DNA of 64,000 bases from Amoebophrya sp. A120 (Eukaryota > Sar > Dinophyceae > Syndiniales > Amoebophryaceae), in assembly GCA_905178155.1 (NCBI GenBank), contig CAJINV010000017.1:1472269-1536268 (forward strand), read 5' to 3'. Both the position numbers and the translations under genes were made by a program. This document shows, piece by piece, positions 33,004 to 45,700 of the stretch (its first letter is position 1; each line of letters starts with the position of its first letter). The notes under the pieces were generated by a model. It ran no database searches. It was not told the DNA's origin and saw only the letters and a program-made list of their open reading frames with translations.

Positions 33004-33542
33004 AAAATTTCACACGTGGTCGAACAATTCAGCGACCGCCTTCGCCTTCCGATGATTTCGTGATGTAGTAACGACCACGACATGAAATGATAAAAGTAAA
33101 TCGAAATCGTCTGATCATCTTGATCTTCAGAGAGAAATACAAAATGAAGGAAAAACACCTGCTCTGTGAAGATCTCCTTTTTCATCGCTGATCGGCTCGG
33201 CCATGCCAGCCTGTTTTTTGCGACGCCGATCTTTTTTTGTTCGACCCTGCCCTGCCGCTGCCGTTCTTTTCATTGGGCTGACACTGGCTTTTTGTTTGGA
33301 TCTCAGAGACCAAACTACATACAGTGGTGCGCTGCACTCGTCGTCAGCGATTTAAGGTCGAGCATGTTGCAGCTTTGAGTGGGTTTATTTTTCATCTGCA
33401 AGAGCAAGGGGCACTCCCACTCTATGAGTTCCTCGTGGTCGTCCTCCCTCACTATTCTCAAGCAATAAAACATTACATGTTTCGGTTTCGCAGCTGCATC
33501 TGAATTTTTGCGGGACGAGCGTTGTTTGTACCAAGTACCAAG
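33004..33542. other. Intergenic, no feature seen
   Basis: About 540 bases, no feature beyond the presumed UTRs. Confidence 0.5.
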
Positions 33543-36500
33543 ATGGCTTTTTTCCAGGACGACCGCTCAGTGCGCTCAGGTGGAGGCGTGAACAGGCACG
33601 AAGCGACATTCTCCGTCTACGTCGATAACGTCGACCCGGCGAGCCTCGACTTACCCACAGTGACAGAGCTCGCAACTTACAGCTACCCTCCACAGGAGGA
33701 ACCGAGCTCGGGTTCTACTTATAGTTCTTCGTTATCTACTTCCTACCCGTCGCTGCACAAGGAGGACGTCTACACTCCTGCGCACCAGGAGCAGACCCTA
33801 TCCCTGATACCGCCGACGGCGGTCGGCAGGTTCGCGCTGCGGCACGAGGTCGACTTGAACCTGTACCGCAATTTAGTGCCGCTCTGGAATGGGGACCACT
33901 TCGACCTGTCAGACAAGTTCGATGCCGTGTGCGGGATCAAGGAACTAGACAAAGTGAAATGGGCAACGACCAAGACGACAACGTGTATTTCTAGTGGTAA
34001 GGAAATGGGTACCAATAACGACAGTGGTCTCCAGCCCGAAGAGCTGAAAGCCAGAGCGAGTTTTCTCGCGACCGCGATCGCCGCGAGGCTACTGTACGCG
34101 TACGAGAAAGCGGAGCAGGAGAGTGAAAAGAAAAAATCTGGAAAAAAAGGCAAAAAGAAGGGCGGCGGGAAGGGAAAAAAGGGCAATAACAAGGCCGGCT
34201 CAACTACATCTACCTTCGAGCCGGAGAGCAGACGAAAAAGCTCGTTTGAAGGAGAGCAGGACGCTACTAGCCCCTTGTTGAAAAAGCAACGGGCGAATAG
34301 CAGCGGTGGCGAAGATTATGATAGCCCTAATGCTAATATCAATGACAGGGAGCACGACTCCCCCTTCCCCGCGGCCGACACTCCAGAGGCGAGAAAACAG
34401 CTTTACCAAGCCTGTCTCAGCTACTGCTTCGGTGCGGTAAATTCCATCACTACCGCCTCTTCCCGAGCAGGCGCAACATTAGTGAATTCTGGGTCCTCGT
34501 CGCTCTTCGGAGAAGTGTTTGAGTTTGAGAAACTGCTCCACGCACACAAATTAACACGAATCTCCGATGACCTCGGCCCCGTTGACGCGTTCCTGGACCA
34601 GATTTCAATACTCCACGCTGAAGAAAAATTAGACCTCTCAGGAGATAGCAAAAAAACCAACGAGGATCACCTACAAAGCCAAAGCGCATTGGCCCCTCCG
34701 CGGAAGGAAACCCGGTGGTCCCAGTTCAAGATGTGGGCGACGTTGGCACCGAGTATCGAGGAGTGCACGTTTTTCGTGCCCCGGTTTTTCCTCGTGGATC
34801 TTGGGGCGGCGATGGAGAAAGCCCCGTACGACGTGGACAAGGAAGTCACGCTTTTGGTGGACGAAACAAAGTATCAAAGTGAAAAATCCCCCCACCCCAT
34901 ACTTAAACTAGAAATTTGTGATGCAGATTTGTGGTCACGAATCAGCTTTGATGCTAGAAGGGAAAAGATACGGACTGTAGTGCTGGCTGGCGTGGGAAAG
35001 CCTTGCATCCTCAGCATGACAGGGGGCAGCTGGAAGGGGGAAACAGTGTGACAAATTGCCTGCAAACGAGGCCAAAGCTGCGTCTCTTAGCCTTCTAGCA
35101 TTACAAGCCGATTTGTGTACTCAGATACAGCATCACAAATTTCGTTTTCGATATGGGGAGGGGGGATTTTTCCTTTTGATACAAAGAAGCACATCTTTGT
35201 GGGCCAGTCCGGCATGTTCAACGACAAGACGTACAACGACGGCCAACGGCAGGGGTACCACTTTGAGAGCAAACTGCTCGACGGGTTTTCCGACGGTGGC
35301 AGGACGCATTTGCTTACTGTGCTGGAGTTTTGTTCTAGTGGATCAAAGGACCACGCCGCTGGTGGTGGACGAAGCAGACGACCCAGCAACACGAGTACAG
35401 CCATGTCATCATTGAAATGCGTCTACTCCTGCGCCCCAGATTTTGCTTTTGGCGAGCAGAAGCCGCGACCGGAGAAGGAAGTCGATTTGTTCAAGTGGAA
35501 GACAATAACGAGGAAGAAGGAACAGAATCTGAATCCCGCGTCTCTAACGTCTTCTACAAGTAGCGCGGCAGGCGTTTCTGGCGGAGTAGATGGGAACAAG
35601 GTTTCAACCAAGGAACTCATCTCGGAGTGGCTCGCCACCGGCAAAAGCTGTCAGTACGGGTTACCGGGCGACGAAGAGAAAGTCGAAACTTTGCACATCT
35701 GGAAACAGACGACGAGTGATGAAGACCACAGCGCTAGTGCGCCCTCAACTGCGGTCAAAGATGAACCGGAGCCAAATCACGACAAAAGTAGAACCAGGTC
35801 AACTATTTACGGCGAACTGAAGCGCACCCGACATCTTTTCGGGAAAGGCGGCGAGTTGAAAAAGCTGAAATATTGGCTGCAGGCGTATTTCGGCAACATC
35901 AATCGCGTGATCGTGGGCTTGGATGGGGACCATGGACAGAACCGAAGTGATGATAAGAACATCATTAACGAAGTACTGTGTTTTATCCTGAGTAAAAACG
36001 TCCCGACACCAGAGTCAGGATGGGGATTTTGCAACACAAACCTAGGAGCTTTGGGAGTCACGCATGACAAGGTGCACTCCGCAGTGTAGTGCAGGTTAGC
36101 AAGTGCAGCCGCATCACAGATTCATCTGCTCATCCTGTTCACAGCATCACAAATTCCAATACACGATTGGAAATGGCTTTCATGGGGATGCGCATCACAA
36201 ATGTCTTTGTCATTGCAAATCTGCGTGACAGCTCTGGTGTGGGGACGTTTTTACTCAGGATATGTTTTGAAACGAACACCCTTGTGCCGGACTTGAACCA
36301 CCAGAAAAAGTTATCCGGGAGAAAACACCCATCCCCATCCATTTTTTGCATGAGAAATAGTGGACTTTATGCATGTTTTGCATGATGTCCGCCTGACCCA
36401 CCTTCCCTGCGTGACAGCCATCTGCGGCCGTTTGCACAGGGGGAGGCAAAGAGTGTCGCACTTCGGTTTAGCATGACAAATTGGATGGGGATGGGTATTT

Positions 36501-36719
36501 TTTCCTGGATGAAAGTGTATGCTGAAACTGCAAAATGCCCTGGAGTGGATACAGCACACCGTGACGGGCAAGTCACAGAGACCAGCGGGGCAGGCGTCTT
36601 TGTGGACCCTGAAAATCCGAAAGGAAGATAGCTTCGCTACCACCTGCAAATTGCAATTGGTGGAGCAAGCGGATGAGAAAGTGCCGAGTTTTGTCGGGGA
36701 AGTTTTCAGTACGACGTGA
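33543..36719 (+). CDS. DXO/RAI1-like protein (decapping exoribonuclease family)
   Basis: Four exons (33543-34871, 35187-35983, 36268-36311, 36517-36719) give 790 residues once three different introners are removed; all three junctions keep frame. Similarity to DXO/RAI1: GRFALRHEVDLNLYRNLVPL and FDLSDKF near the N-terminus, a Lys/Gly-rich insertion, VDETK|KHIFVGQSG, GYHFESKLLDG (GYxFE motif), LEFCSS, LFKWKTITRK (usual ELKT position) and KYWLQAYFGNINRVIVGLDG (counterpart of the W-Q-S and PRIVVGFRDDDG segment). The family removes faulty 5' caps and degrades the RNA in the nucleus. The E-x-D and E-x-K catalytic motifs read A-P-D and K-W-K, so activity may be lost or changed. The protein is about twice the usual length because of low-complexity insertions. 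Confidence 0.72.
34872..35181 (+). mobile_element. Introner family G (singleton, 310 bp)
   Basis: Left end TATCAAAGTGAAAAATCC followed by a C-run; right end is its complement, a G-run then GGATTTTTCCTTTTGATA. The inverted repeat continues to AAATTTGTGATGC, about 50 bases in all. Perfect flanks CAAAG (34867-34871, 35182-35186). Excision joins D-E-T-K to K-H-I-F-V in frame. Confidence 0.92.
35984..36262 (+). mobile_element. Introner family A, copy 2 (279 bp)
   Basis: Ends TATCCTGAGTAAAAACG / CGTTTTTACTCAGGATA; perfect flanks TGTTT (35979-35983, 36263-36267). Excision joins V-L-C-F-E-T in frame. Confidence 0.93.
36312..36511 (+). mobile_element. Introner family H (singleton, 200 bp)
   Basis: Left end TATCCGGGAGAAAACACC then CATCCCCATCCA; the right end is the complement, ending TTTTTTCCTGGATG. 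Perfect flanks AAAGT (36307-36311, 36512-36516). Excision joins Q-K-K-C-M-L-K and opens the frame to the stop at 36719. The exon before it is only 44 bases. Confidence 0.92.
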
Positions 36720-37322
36720 TAAAGCGACCTTAAGAATGGAGGTTTTTGCTGGCTGGTACGGACGCATCTAGGTTAGATTTTTCGAAGAAATTCACAATCA
36801 AATGACGCAGAGTGAAAACTTGACCACCATTCAGACCGGGAATTGTGAACGAACCTTGAGGGAGGTTCCTCATTCTGCTAGGGTTCAACTTTTCCCCTCA
36901 TACGTAACAAATTGTCCGATTTCGTTGGTGGTGTCTACGATCGTGTGTAAGAACCAATCCACGCGGCGTGCGCCGCGTGGGAAAACATACAAAGAACCTT
37001 CAGTGTGGGCCTAAGACTAGCTTGATTCTCTGTCAAATTGTGTGTCTGTCCATCTCGTTGGTGGTGTCTACGGTCGTTTGCAAGTACTTTCGTGACATTC
37101 ACAAGTAGGAGTTTGATTTTGAGCAAATCAATATATCAAGAGAGGTGAAGATGAAAAAATTCTTGAAAATCATGGAGCGGTTTTTTTGGCGAGAGAAAAA
37201 CAAGGCGAGTCTTGCTTCTGAATCTCTCCCCGATTTGTGATGTCCATGCAGTAAGTTTTTGCATTGATCGACGACCAAGTTCGTGTCTCTCGTCTCCCCA
37301 GTTTTGGTTTTCCGTTACAGTA
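36720..37322. other. Intergenic with a short hairpin and a direct repeat
   Basis: A perfect 10-bp stem with a 2-base loop (CCACGCGGCG-TG-CGCCGCGTGG) lies at 36959-36980. A 31-base imperfect direct repeat containing GTTGGTGGTGTCTACG occurs at 36921-36951 and 37054-37084. No gene seen. Confidence 0.6.
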
Positions 37323-38030
37323 ATGTGCAGAAAAATGGCTATCTCCTTGCATCGCGCCGGGAGGTCTTGCTCCTCCTTGCGTGGGTTGCAAATGTGGGTC
37401 AGCCGGTCAGACTTTTTGTCGCGACCAACAGAAACTCGGAAGCAGAAACTTCTCAGGACTTTGTGTACCTTCACCACAACGCGACCGCACAGCACCGTAG
37501 CCGCTACACTAGACGCCCCGGTCGCTACTTCTAGCGCACCCCGAGAGGAGCCCGTTGCACCCTCTGGAACGCGCTTCAGTATACGATCGTCCTCCGGCGT
37601 ATCTGCGTCCTCTACTGCGACTTCTATCCTAGACGACGTGCTTGTCAATGGTGCTGCAACATCGAAAGCGACCTCGTCCACCATCGCGGGCACCGGCTGT
37701 TGCAATGCCCCCACAGCCCCCAGAGAAGTGCAGCCCGACCTTCCCCTCTCCAACATTCCCGGCGCGGGCAACATGCGAAAAAAGCGCACCCCCGAGGAAC
37801 GGAAGCAGCGACGGGCGGAAGCGCAGGCGAGCCGCGACAGCGCGCGGGCGGACTTCCACAAAGCACGGGTGTGGTATTACACGAAAAACAGTGGCGCAAC
37901 CATGTTGAGCTTCGCGATCGGCTACTGGGGAACGCGGTGGTATGAAGATTATTGTAGCGAACAAAAAAGATCTGAAGGGGTGGATGGAAATTCTGTGCTT
38001 CCTAGTGCCGAAGATACTGCAAAAAGCTAG
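37323..38030 (+). CDS. Putative mitochondrial membrane protein, family unknown
   Basis: A 235-residue frame. The first ATG is 37323, with a second in-frame ATG five codons on; upstream frame starts only at TTG. The N-terminus (MAISLHRAGRSCSSLRGLQM...SRSDFLSRPTETRKQK) is rich in Arg, Ser and hydrophobics and lacks acids, like a mitochondrial presequence. A Ser/Thr/Ala-rich middle is followed by a strongly basic helix (MRKKRTPEERKQRRAEAQAS) and then one possible membrane segment, SGATMLSFAIGYWGTRWYED. I do not recognise the family. The layout (presequence, basic coil, single C-terminal segment) resembles small inner-membrane assembly factors, but this is inference. Confidence 0.6.
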   Translation: MCRKMAISLHRAGRSCSSLRGLQMWVSRSDFLSRPTETRKQKLLRTLCTFTTTRPHSTVAATLDAPVATSSAPREEPVAPSGTRFSIRSSSGVSASSTATSILDDVLVNGAATSKATSSTIAGTGCCNAPTAPREVQPDLPLSNIPGAGNMRKKRTPEERKQRRAEAQASRDSARADFHKARVWYYTKNSGATMLSFAIGYWGTRWYEDYCSEQKRSEGVDGNSVLPSAEDTAKS

Positions 38031-39773
38031 CGTCTTCTTTTGATTACAACTCGTGTAGACCACAGATCTTAATATTTTCGCGCACTGCAAGTGCAACTGC
38101 TGCAGCTCGGTGGTGGCGCTAGCTGCATTCAGGGTGACAACAACTACGACCGAGCGTCTGCCGCGAGACTCTGTCCTCTTCCGGTTTTGGGACGAGATAA
38201 TTTTCCATCTTCTTATCGAATTCCAATTCGAGTGCTTTCAAGCTGCGTTTTCCGTCACATTTTTCTTTGTCTTCACCTGCGGAGATTATACGCTCCTCAA
38301 ATTTCGGTATGGTCGTTCTTCTCGGTGTTTTTCTTCCGCTACATTCTTTGACGTAGTTCTAGTTGCCTATGGCGTGTTTTAACGTCACACGAGAGATGAT
38401 CGAAAATCTCAACCAGCAGCTGCAGTGTGGTAGTTTGGTGCAACTTGTTCGAGAGCAGTTCTTTCTTCACATGAGCGCTCATCTCTGCCGGAGAGTGTTT
38501 CTTCTAGTTCTATCACGCATTGCAAGATGAATTTTCAGAGAAATACTTCTCCTGTGGAGGGCCTATATTTGATGAAGAAGAAGAAAACTCGAGAGGAGAG
38601 CTGACTGTAGCGAGAGTGGCTATATATTTGCAAATGGAAACGCGGAACAAAAAACGTCCAGGTCACTACGTCCAGATACGCTACCCTCGTACCCCTATTG
38701 GAATTTTTGATCTCTTTGTCCTTATGTTATTCCCCTCGCACAGCCTCGGGACCCAACCCACCTAGTAGTATAGTCGTGTAAAAAAAGTGTGTAGTTCATG
38801 GAGAAAAATTGCCCCAGTCCGCGTTATATTCGCCAATTTTGATTCATTGTTGCGCTAGCACTCGCTCCTCAAGCCTAGGTCTAACTCTAACGTCTCGAAT
38901 TGGAATAATAAATGGTCACAAAGTTGATACGCAAATTAATATTCGCCGGGTCTTTAGAAGTGAGTCGCAGCTGCTACGTGAATCTACAGTACGAAGAGTT
39001 TTTCAATCTTTTCACAGAATGGTAATCAGAGCAACTTCTTCTACGCAGTGATCTGCGATAGTATTACGACCGACAAGAAGTGCGCTGGTCACAGGATCTA
39101 GTTTTTCCGTATTGGAAATCTACCACCGTAACCGCAGCTCCCCGCAGGACCGATGTAAATCGAAGCGCCGCTTGAAGTCTAATAAATCGAAGCGGAAAGC
39201 GAAAGTGGAGGCTGACCTGTAATTTATTGAGACAACTGACGCGAAGACAAGAAAGACAGAATAAAGAGTTCTAGCACTTACAATACGCAAGAGCTACTGC
39301 CAGGCCGATAAACCGCTGTACACAACGGCGTAACTTTTGAAAACTCTGATTTGTCACCCTGACCCAATAAGTCATTCCCCGTGCTGCTTCCGACAGCCTC
39401 TTTCACTACCTCAATCCACCACCACCCGATGCTGACCGGAGGGGGCATGCCCAGCCGATCCAGTATGCTGTTCTGGCTTTGCTGAAGTTTCCCTTGAGGA
39501 TCTGGCACATGATGTCGACGAGTTGTACTTCTACCATATCTTCAACATTTTCCAACACCTAGCCACCAAGTTGCCATGGAGGAAAGGTAGCAGGGTTACG
39601 TTACTGGAAGAGCGGAAGTGGAAAGTATTACGGAACACTAAGAACCGTGACGGTTCTCCCTGGTCGTGGGTGGTACCGTCAGGACAAGAACTGGCGTTCG
39701 CAAGATCGTCTCCGTCGCTTTCGTAGCCTGATCCGCTACAGCACAAATAAAAACTCCTTCCGTGGCCGCGAGG
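38031..39773. other. Long intergenic region, no clear gene
   Basis: About 1.7 kb. Frames of 80-97 codons (for example 38520-38765) lack family resemblance. No element ends found. Confidence 0.45.
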
Positions 39774-42700
39774 ATGTTATTTGCCGGACCAGCGCGGTCC
39801 CTCTGGACGGGAACTTCGAGTTCCTCCACCTGCACCTCCTGGCGGACAAAATCGAGGCCGCGCACAGGCTCGGGAACGAGCTGCTCTCCAACATTTTCAT
39901 CTTTTTCCACCTCGACTAGAGGTGGTTCCACCGGCGGACCGAGGAAAACGACCTGGGCGGGTCAACAGGGCGGGAGTGGAGCCTCTAGCGAGCATCAGCA
40001 ACACTCAGCATCTTCATCCACTTCGCGGCCCTTTGGTGGAGCGGCTAATTATAGAGGGTGGAAGAGGATAAATCATACGATAAGAAACTTCTCATCTACA
40101 ACATCTGCTGTCGTCCATCCGTATTACTACGCTCGGGCGCTGACGTCACAAGACCTGAAGAAGTTCAAAAATGTAAATGACGACCGACATCCAGGAACAA
40201 TAAAACCACCTCCTCCGATAATCTTTTTGAAAAGAAGGGGCTTTTCCACCTCCGCAGCGACGACACCAGATGGCGGAACAACGGCCCCAGGAACAGCGAC
40301 GACGACCGCTACAACCTCTTCCACAGAGGGCGATACTATTTCTAATTCAGAACCATCAAAACCGAAAGCCCTCAGTTCTGACCCCGGGTTTTTCGTAAAA
40401 CCCCCGACTCGGAACCAACTCCGGCGCGTCTTCATTGCATCCGCGATCCCCTTCATCGGTTTTGGTTTCCTGGACAACTTTCTGATGATCCTGATGGGCG
40501 ACGCGATCGACGCGAGCCTGTGCGTCAAATTCGGCTTTTCCACCATGGCGGCAGCGGCCCTCGGGAACACGTTTTCGGACGTTTGTGGCGTCTTTTCCGG
40601 GGGCGTGATTGAGGATTACGCGCAAAAGCGGGGGATCGAGATGCCGGCGTTGGACAGTGAGCAACTGAAACTAACGTCCGTGAAAACGTACCAGTACGGC
40701 GGTTTTCCCCAAAGACAATTTTTTTTTTTCGATCCAATTGTAAGCAGGGCGGGCCCTTCGCAACCGACTTGCGCCGCGAATGGCCAGACCGAGGCGGAGG
40801 CGCGCGCCCCCCCGGGTGTGTTGCTTTATGGAATCCAAGAGATTGCGTAGCTAGTGGCGCCAACGAACTGCTTTGGTAGCTCCTCGAGAAGTATGCGCGC
40901 AATTTAAGAAAGGCCTCTGCGGCTCGGAGTCCAGACGCAGCCGGCCGCCCCTCCTTCAGGGCAGAGCAGCTTGCTGATGTTCTCCATGACCGACCCCAGT
41001 GTGCCTCTCTTTCTATCCTACAGGCTGAAAAGCGCAACGCCCCGCCCGGCTTTTTGGGGCGCAAGCAGCTCGAGCCCCGCGGGGCAGCGCCCGGGGCAAG
41101 GCGCCCGTGCCAGACCCGCCCCCCGGCCACCTAAGGCTCCCACGCGATGCCCCTTGCCGTGGACCTGTGTTCTCCACTTGAGGCTGGCCGGCACCGTTTC
41201 CCTGAGTGCATGCTCGGACACGTTGGCGAGAAAAAAAACGTATGCTGGGGATTTCGGCCCTAAGCGGCTATCTACGCACTTGCGGCCACCAAAACGGGCA
41301 CCAGAAACGTCCCGAAAGTGGACGCATGCACGACCTCCAGGGAAGCGGCGAGGCCGGGGCCTCAAAAGTTGGGCGCGGCCTTCAAAGTCCGGCGGCCATG
41401 TGGGCCCGGGCAAGGGGCCAGCGCCGACGCCCACAAATCAACACTCGGCACGGCAGGCGGGGCGTTGGATCGCTAACAGAATAACAGCGCCCCGTCCGAG
41501 GTAGCAACGCAGAGCACGCTTTTCCAGCAAAATGCCCGCAGCCAAGCAAGCGCGAGCAGTGCGGCGGGGCCGCGTTGCAGTAGTCTACACGCGGATCGGG
41601 CCGAAATAGATACACACATCCACAAAGCCTGCTGCCCCATCAGCTCAAGCGCTGACTTTTGAGCGCCGCCATCTCGCTTGCTCCTTTGCATATGTAACAG
41701 CATCAGAGATTATCCTTGAAGAAGATCCACTAGCGGACACTATCCGGTCGGGCTGCGCAGGCGCAGCCGGCGGCCGTGTTGTTGCATCAGTTCAAAAAAA
41801 TTTTTTTGATTTGGGGAAAACCGGGGTAGTGGGGACAGTTTTTCCTAACGTAGAAACTAACGTCCGTGAAAACGTACCAGTACGGCGGCCAGGCCTGGTA
41901 TGGAAGCGTCAGGTTTGAAATCGTCAAAGTTGAAATAATTTGTAATGCATAAAATGCATGACCCGAGGCACGTATGTTGCAGAGCAGGGAAGTGAGGCCG
42001 ATTCTAAGCCTGTTTGGGGTTACAGCTCGAGCTGCTAAAGTAGCATGAGAAAATCGCTCTTCTTTGCCTAAAAAGCATGACAAACTGGATTTTGGGACCA
42101 ACGAAATTTGTCTTGCGCCACTTGGAAACTGGGTTGTCTAACTGGTGTCCGTTTTATGCATGACAAATTATTTCAACTTTGTCGATTTCAACTCTGACAC
42201 ATCCATACCTGTGGGATCGTTGTCGGTTGCATCCTCGGGATGTGCCCCCTGCTCTGGATGGACCCGGACGCGACGGAGAAGTTGAAAAAGGAGAAAACCA
42301 AAATCGACGTGTTGAACCGGGTTGTCACGGACGTGAACGATTTACTGAACGCAGAATATCATATGTAAAAGCGTCCCCACGACCCCAGAGGCAAATTGGG
42401 AGCTTAGCAACAGAAATTCAGAAGTTTTGGGAGCCACGCATGACAAGTTGCAGCCCGTAGTGCAGTGCATGTTAGCAAGTGCAACCGAATCACAAACCCA
42501 TCGATCTTCTTATCCTGTTTACCGCATTACAAATTCCAAACCACGGCGACTGGAAATAATGCCTCTCATGGAGATGCGCATTACATATCTTCGTGTAATC
42601 GCAAATCTGCATGACAGCTATGTTGGGGTCGTGGGGATGTTTTTACATAGGATACAGAAGCGACGTTCATCATGATGATCGACCGCGAGCGCGAGGAGCT

Positions 42701-45700
42701 GTACACCGTCGCGACGGAGAACATCCCGGAATTCATATCCTGACTAAAAACGTCCCCACCCCAGAGTCAAGATGGCGATTTTGCAACACAAACCTAGGAG
42801 TTATGGGAGTCACGCATGACAAGTTACAGTCCGTAAGGTAGTGCAAGTTAGCAAGGAGAGCCGCGTCACAAGTCGATCTGCTGATCCTCTTTACAGCATT
42901 ACAAGTTCCCAAACACGAGTGACAATGCCTGTCATGGGGTTGTGCGTCACAAATGCTGCTGTCATGGCAAATCTGCATTACAACTCTGGGGTGGGGATGT
43001 TTTTACTCAGGACAAATCCGCGCGAAACTGAACGAGGGCGTGATGGGCCACTGTGCGACGACGAAGAAGTTCATCAACATTCCGGACCTGAAGCAGTCCG
43101 AGTTCTTCGACCCGAAAAGGCACACGAACTACCGGAATACGGGGAGAGATATCAAATCCGTGTTGTGCATGCCGGTGCTGAATCTAGCCGAAGTGGAGGG
43201 CGTCGACGGGGAGCAGTCCTCGGTCATCGCAGTGGTCGAAGCCGTGAACAAGAAAGCAGACACGGGGTTCACGCACAAAGACGAGGAAGTGATTGCCGCG
43301 ATCTGCTCCCATATAGCGACCGCGCTCGCGGACGACGAACATCGAAAGTTCAAAAACGTCATCGACATGTGTCGGGCACAGATTGTGCTACGGGAGCAAT
43401 ACACGACGATGAACCCGTACTGTTTTTTTTTTTTATTTGCTTTATCGGTTTTGTTTGTGGTGTAAAGAAACTCAAACTACGAATAACAAGAAGTGATGCA
43501 GCTGCGATGGTTTGCATTTATTTCAGATGCAAAAATAAAACCTGAGATAAAAAAAAAACAGCATTGCATGTCGTAACTGCCACTTGCTCGTCCTGCAAGA
43601 ACCTGCAATACGTAGCAGTATTAGCAGTAAAGCAACTCTGTTCATCTAAGATATCATTTTAACACAGTGTCATCGAGCAGAGGCAGATGAAGCTGTTCGA
43701 AACGCTCATGGAAGAAACCAGCGCGATTTTAAAGGCCGAGGCGTCCCATTTGCTCCTGATCGACCCTGTGAGACAGAAACTGCGAACGAAGGTCGGACAC
43801 GTCTTGCCGCTCAGGGAGTTCGCGCTTGATGAGGACATCATGGGAAAAGTGTGCCGGAGAGGTAAAGAAGTATGTTGACACAAGCTGCGCAGTGGTTTCA
43901 AGATTGTTGCATTTGCAGCTACTTCTTTATGGCGCCGTATACTATCTCAACGTCGAACTATCTCAAATTTTTTTACCTCAACTCTATATAGCTACCTAAA
44001 GTAGGTAGTTTATGTAGATAGTGAATTATATGCAAGTAGATAACTGTTTTGCATGACAAATGAGCTATATTAGAAGAAATCGTCTGGTCCCGCTCCGCCG
44101 CCCTGTCAATTTCCGGAACCCCTTTCGACCCCGTCTGTGAGGGGCCCCCCCGGAAGGGGGGTCGGCGAGGGGGGTAGCTGAGGGGGGCAATAATAAGCTT
44201 CCGCCGATGCTAGGGCGCACTGAAAAAATGCAGCTTTTTGAGCACCTTTCAGGGGTTCGCGGAGGGGGTGTCCGGAAGGGGTCATGAGGGAAGCAACAGG
44301 ACTAGAAAAAATCGGCGGAGCAGGACCGGACGATTTTCATTGATCTAACTTAATCTGTCACGCCAAAAATCTAGCTACATAAGCATCATGTGTTAGCTGA
44401 ATAAACTAGCTACTTGAACTACCTATTTAATATTGGGTTGAAAAATTTTGAGATAGTTGAGCGTTGAGATAGTATACGGCGCCATATTCTTGGTATCGAC
44501 GACGATCATAAGTCGCAGACTGCTCCGCTGGAACCATCGCTCATTTTTTTATGAAGATATCACTTGCACTTCTGAAATTGCTATAGAATAGAATTTTCTT
44601 TCCGCAAATGGAATACATTTACACATCCTCAGGTCAACTGGTGAACTCGACGGATTTCCAGCGTTCCAAGTACTACAAGCCCGAGAAGCACGACAACTAC
44701 CTGGGCACGGGGCTGGAAGTGCGGACAAGATTGTGCGTCCCGGTTATCTATGCACTGCAAAAGTATCGTATTAGTATTAATTGCAATACAAATTCGCTCA
44801 GCATGACAAATTCTGACTAATGGAACTTGTCATGCTGATTTGCTTTGGCAACGAGATTTGTAATGCATAAATGCAATTACTACGAGTACGATACTTTTGC
44901 CGAGGATGTTATCAACACGGAAAGGCACGTGATCGGGTGTTTGGAAGTGATCTATCGCAAGAAAAAAATGTTTCAATGTGAACTTGTGATGCAGAAAATG
45001 AAGCACCAGAGTTGTTCTCTTGCTACACCTGCAAGACATTGGATTTCTAAGCGTGTTGTCTGTTGGGAAACGCGCATGGCAAATAATTCTGAAACTTGTG
45101 ATGCAGATCTTGCAAAATCATCACAGGGAAACAGTTTTTTCGTGGGATATGATCAACAAAAAGTCCAATGAGGTTTTCAACATGCACGACATCGAGCATT
45201 TGTTGAACATCGCCGGCCACGTCGCGCTCACACTGGAGGGTCACGGGTCTTCCATCAAGAAGGTTTTGGCGTTGGCGCAGGACCAACGGCAGTTGATGCA
45301 GGACAGCAAGGACTTCAAGCGCACCGCGACCAGGCAGCTGTCCGGGCCGTTGATGTTACAGGTGGAGCCGAGTGAGGAAGACGCGAATCTGGACCACGAT
45401 GATTCTTGGGACGATGAGATGGTCGCGGCGAGCGAGCACGTGGTGGACTTGATGGCCGGGCAAGATTTGATCAACAAGGGGGACGCGACCGCGCACAAAA
45501 TGTCTTTAGGCGGTCACGCGAAGAACGAGGCGCACCTGAAGCAGAAACTGCGGAAACTGCAGAAAGAGTCGGACCTCGTGGTGCACTTGGACCGGGCCGC
45601 GGACCTGCCCAATATGGCGTTCTCAACTGTTACACTCTCAACTGTTACATGAAATTTGTCATGCAAGAACAGCAGCAACCGAAGAGGCAAGATTGCTGCT

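Noticed and set aside
40703-40850. C-terminal extension FPQRQFFFFDPIV... of the TMEM65 frame
   Set aside because: Read-through into the GC insert; the conserved TMEM65 ending resumes after the second copy of the 36-bp repeat.
40525-41130. 201-codon minus-strand frame across the TMEM65 exon and GC island
   Set aside because: Antisense shadow of a real exon extended into GC-rich DNA without stops.
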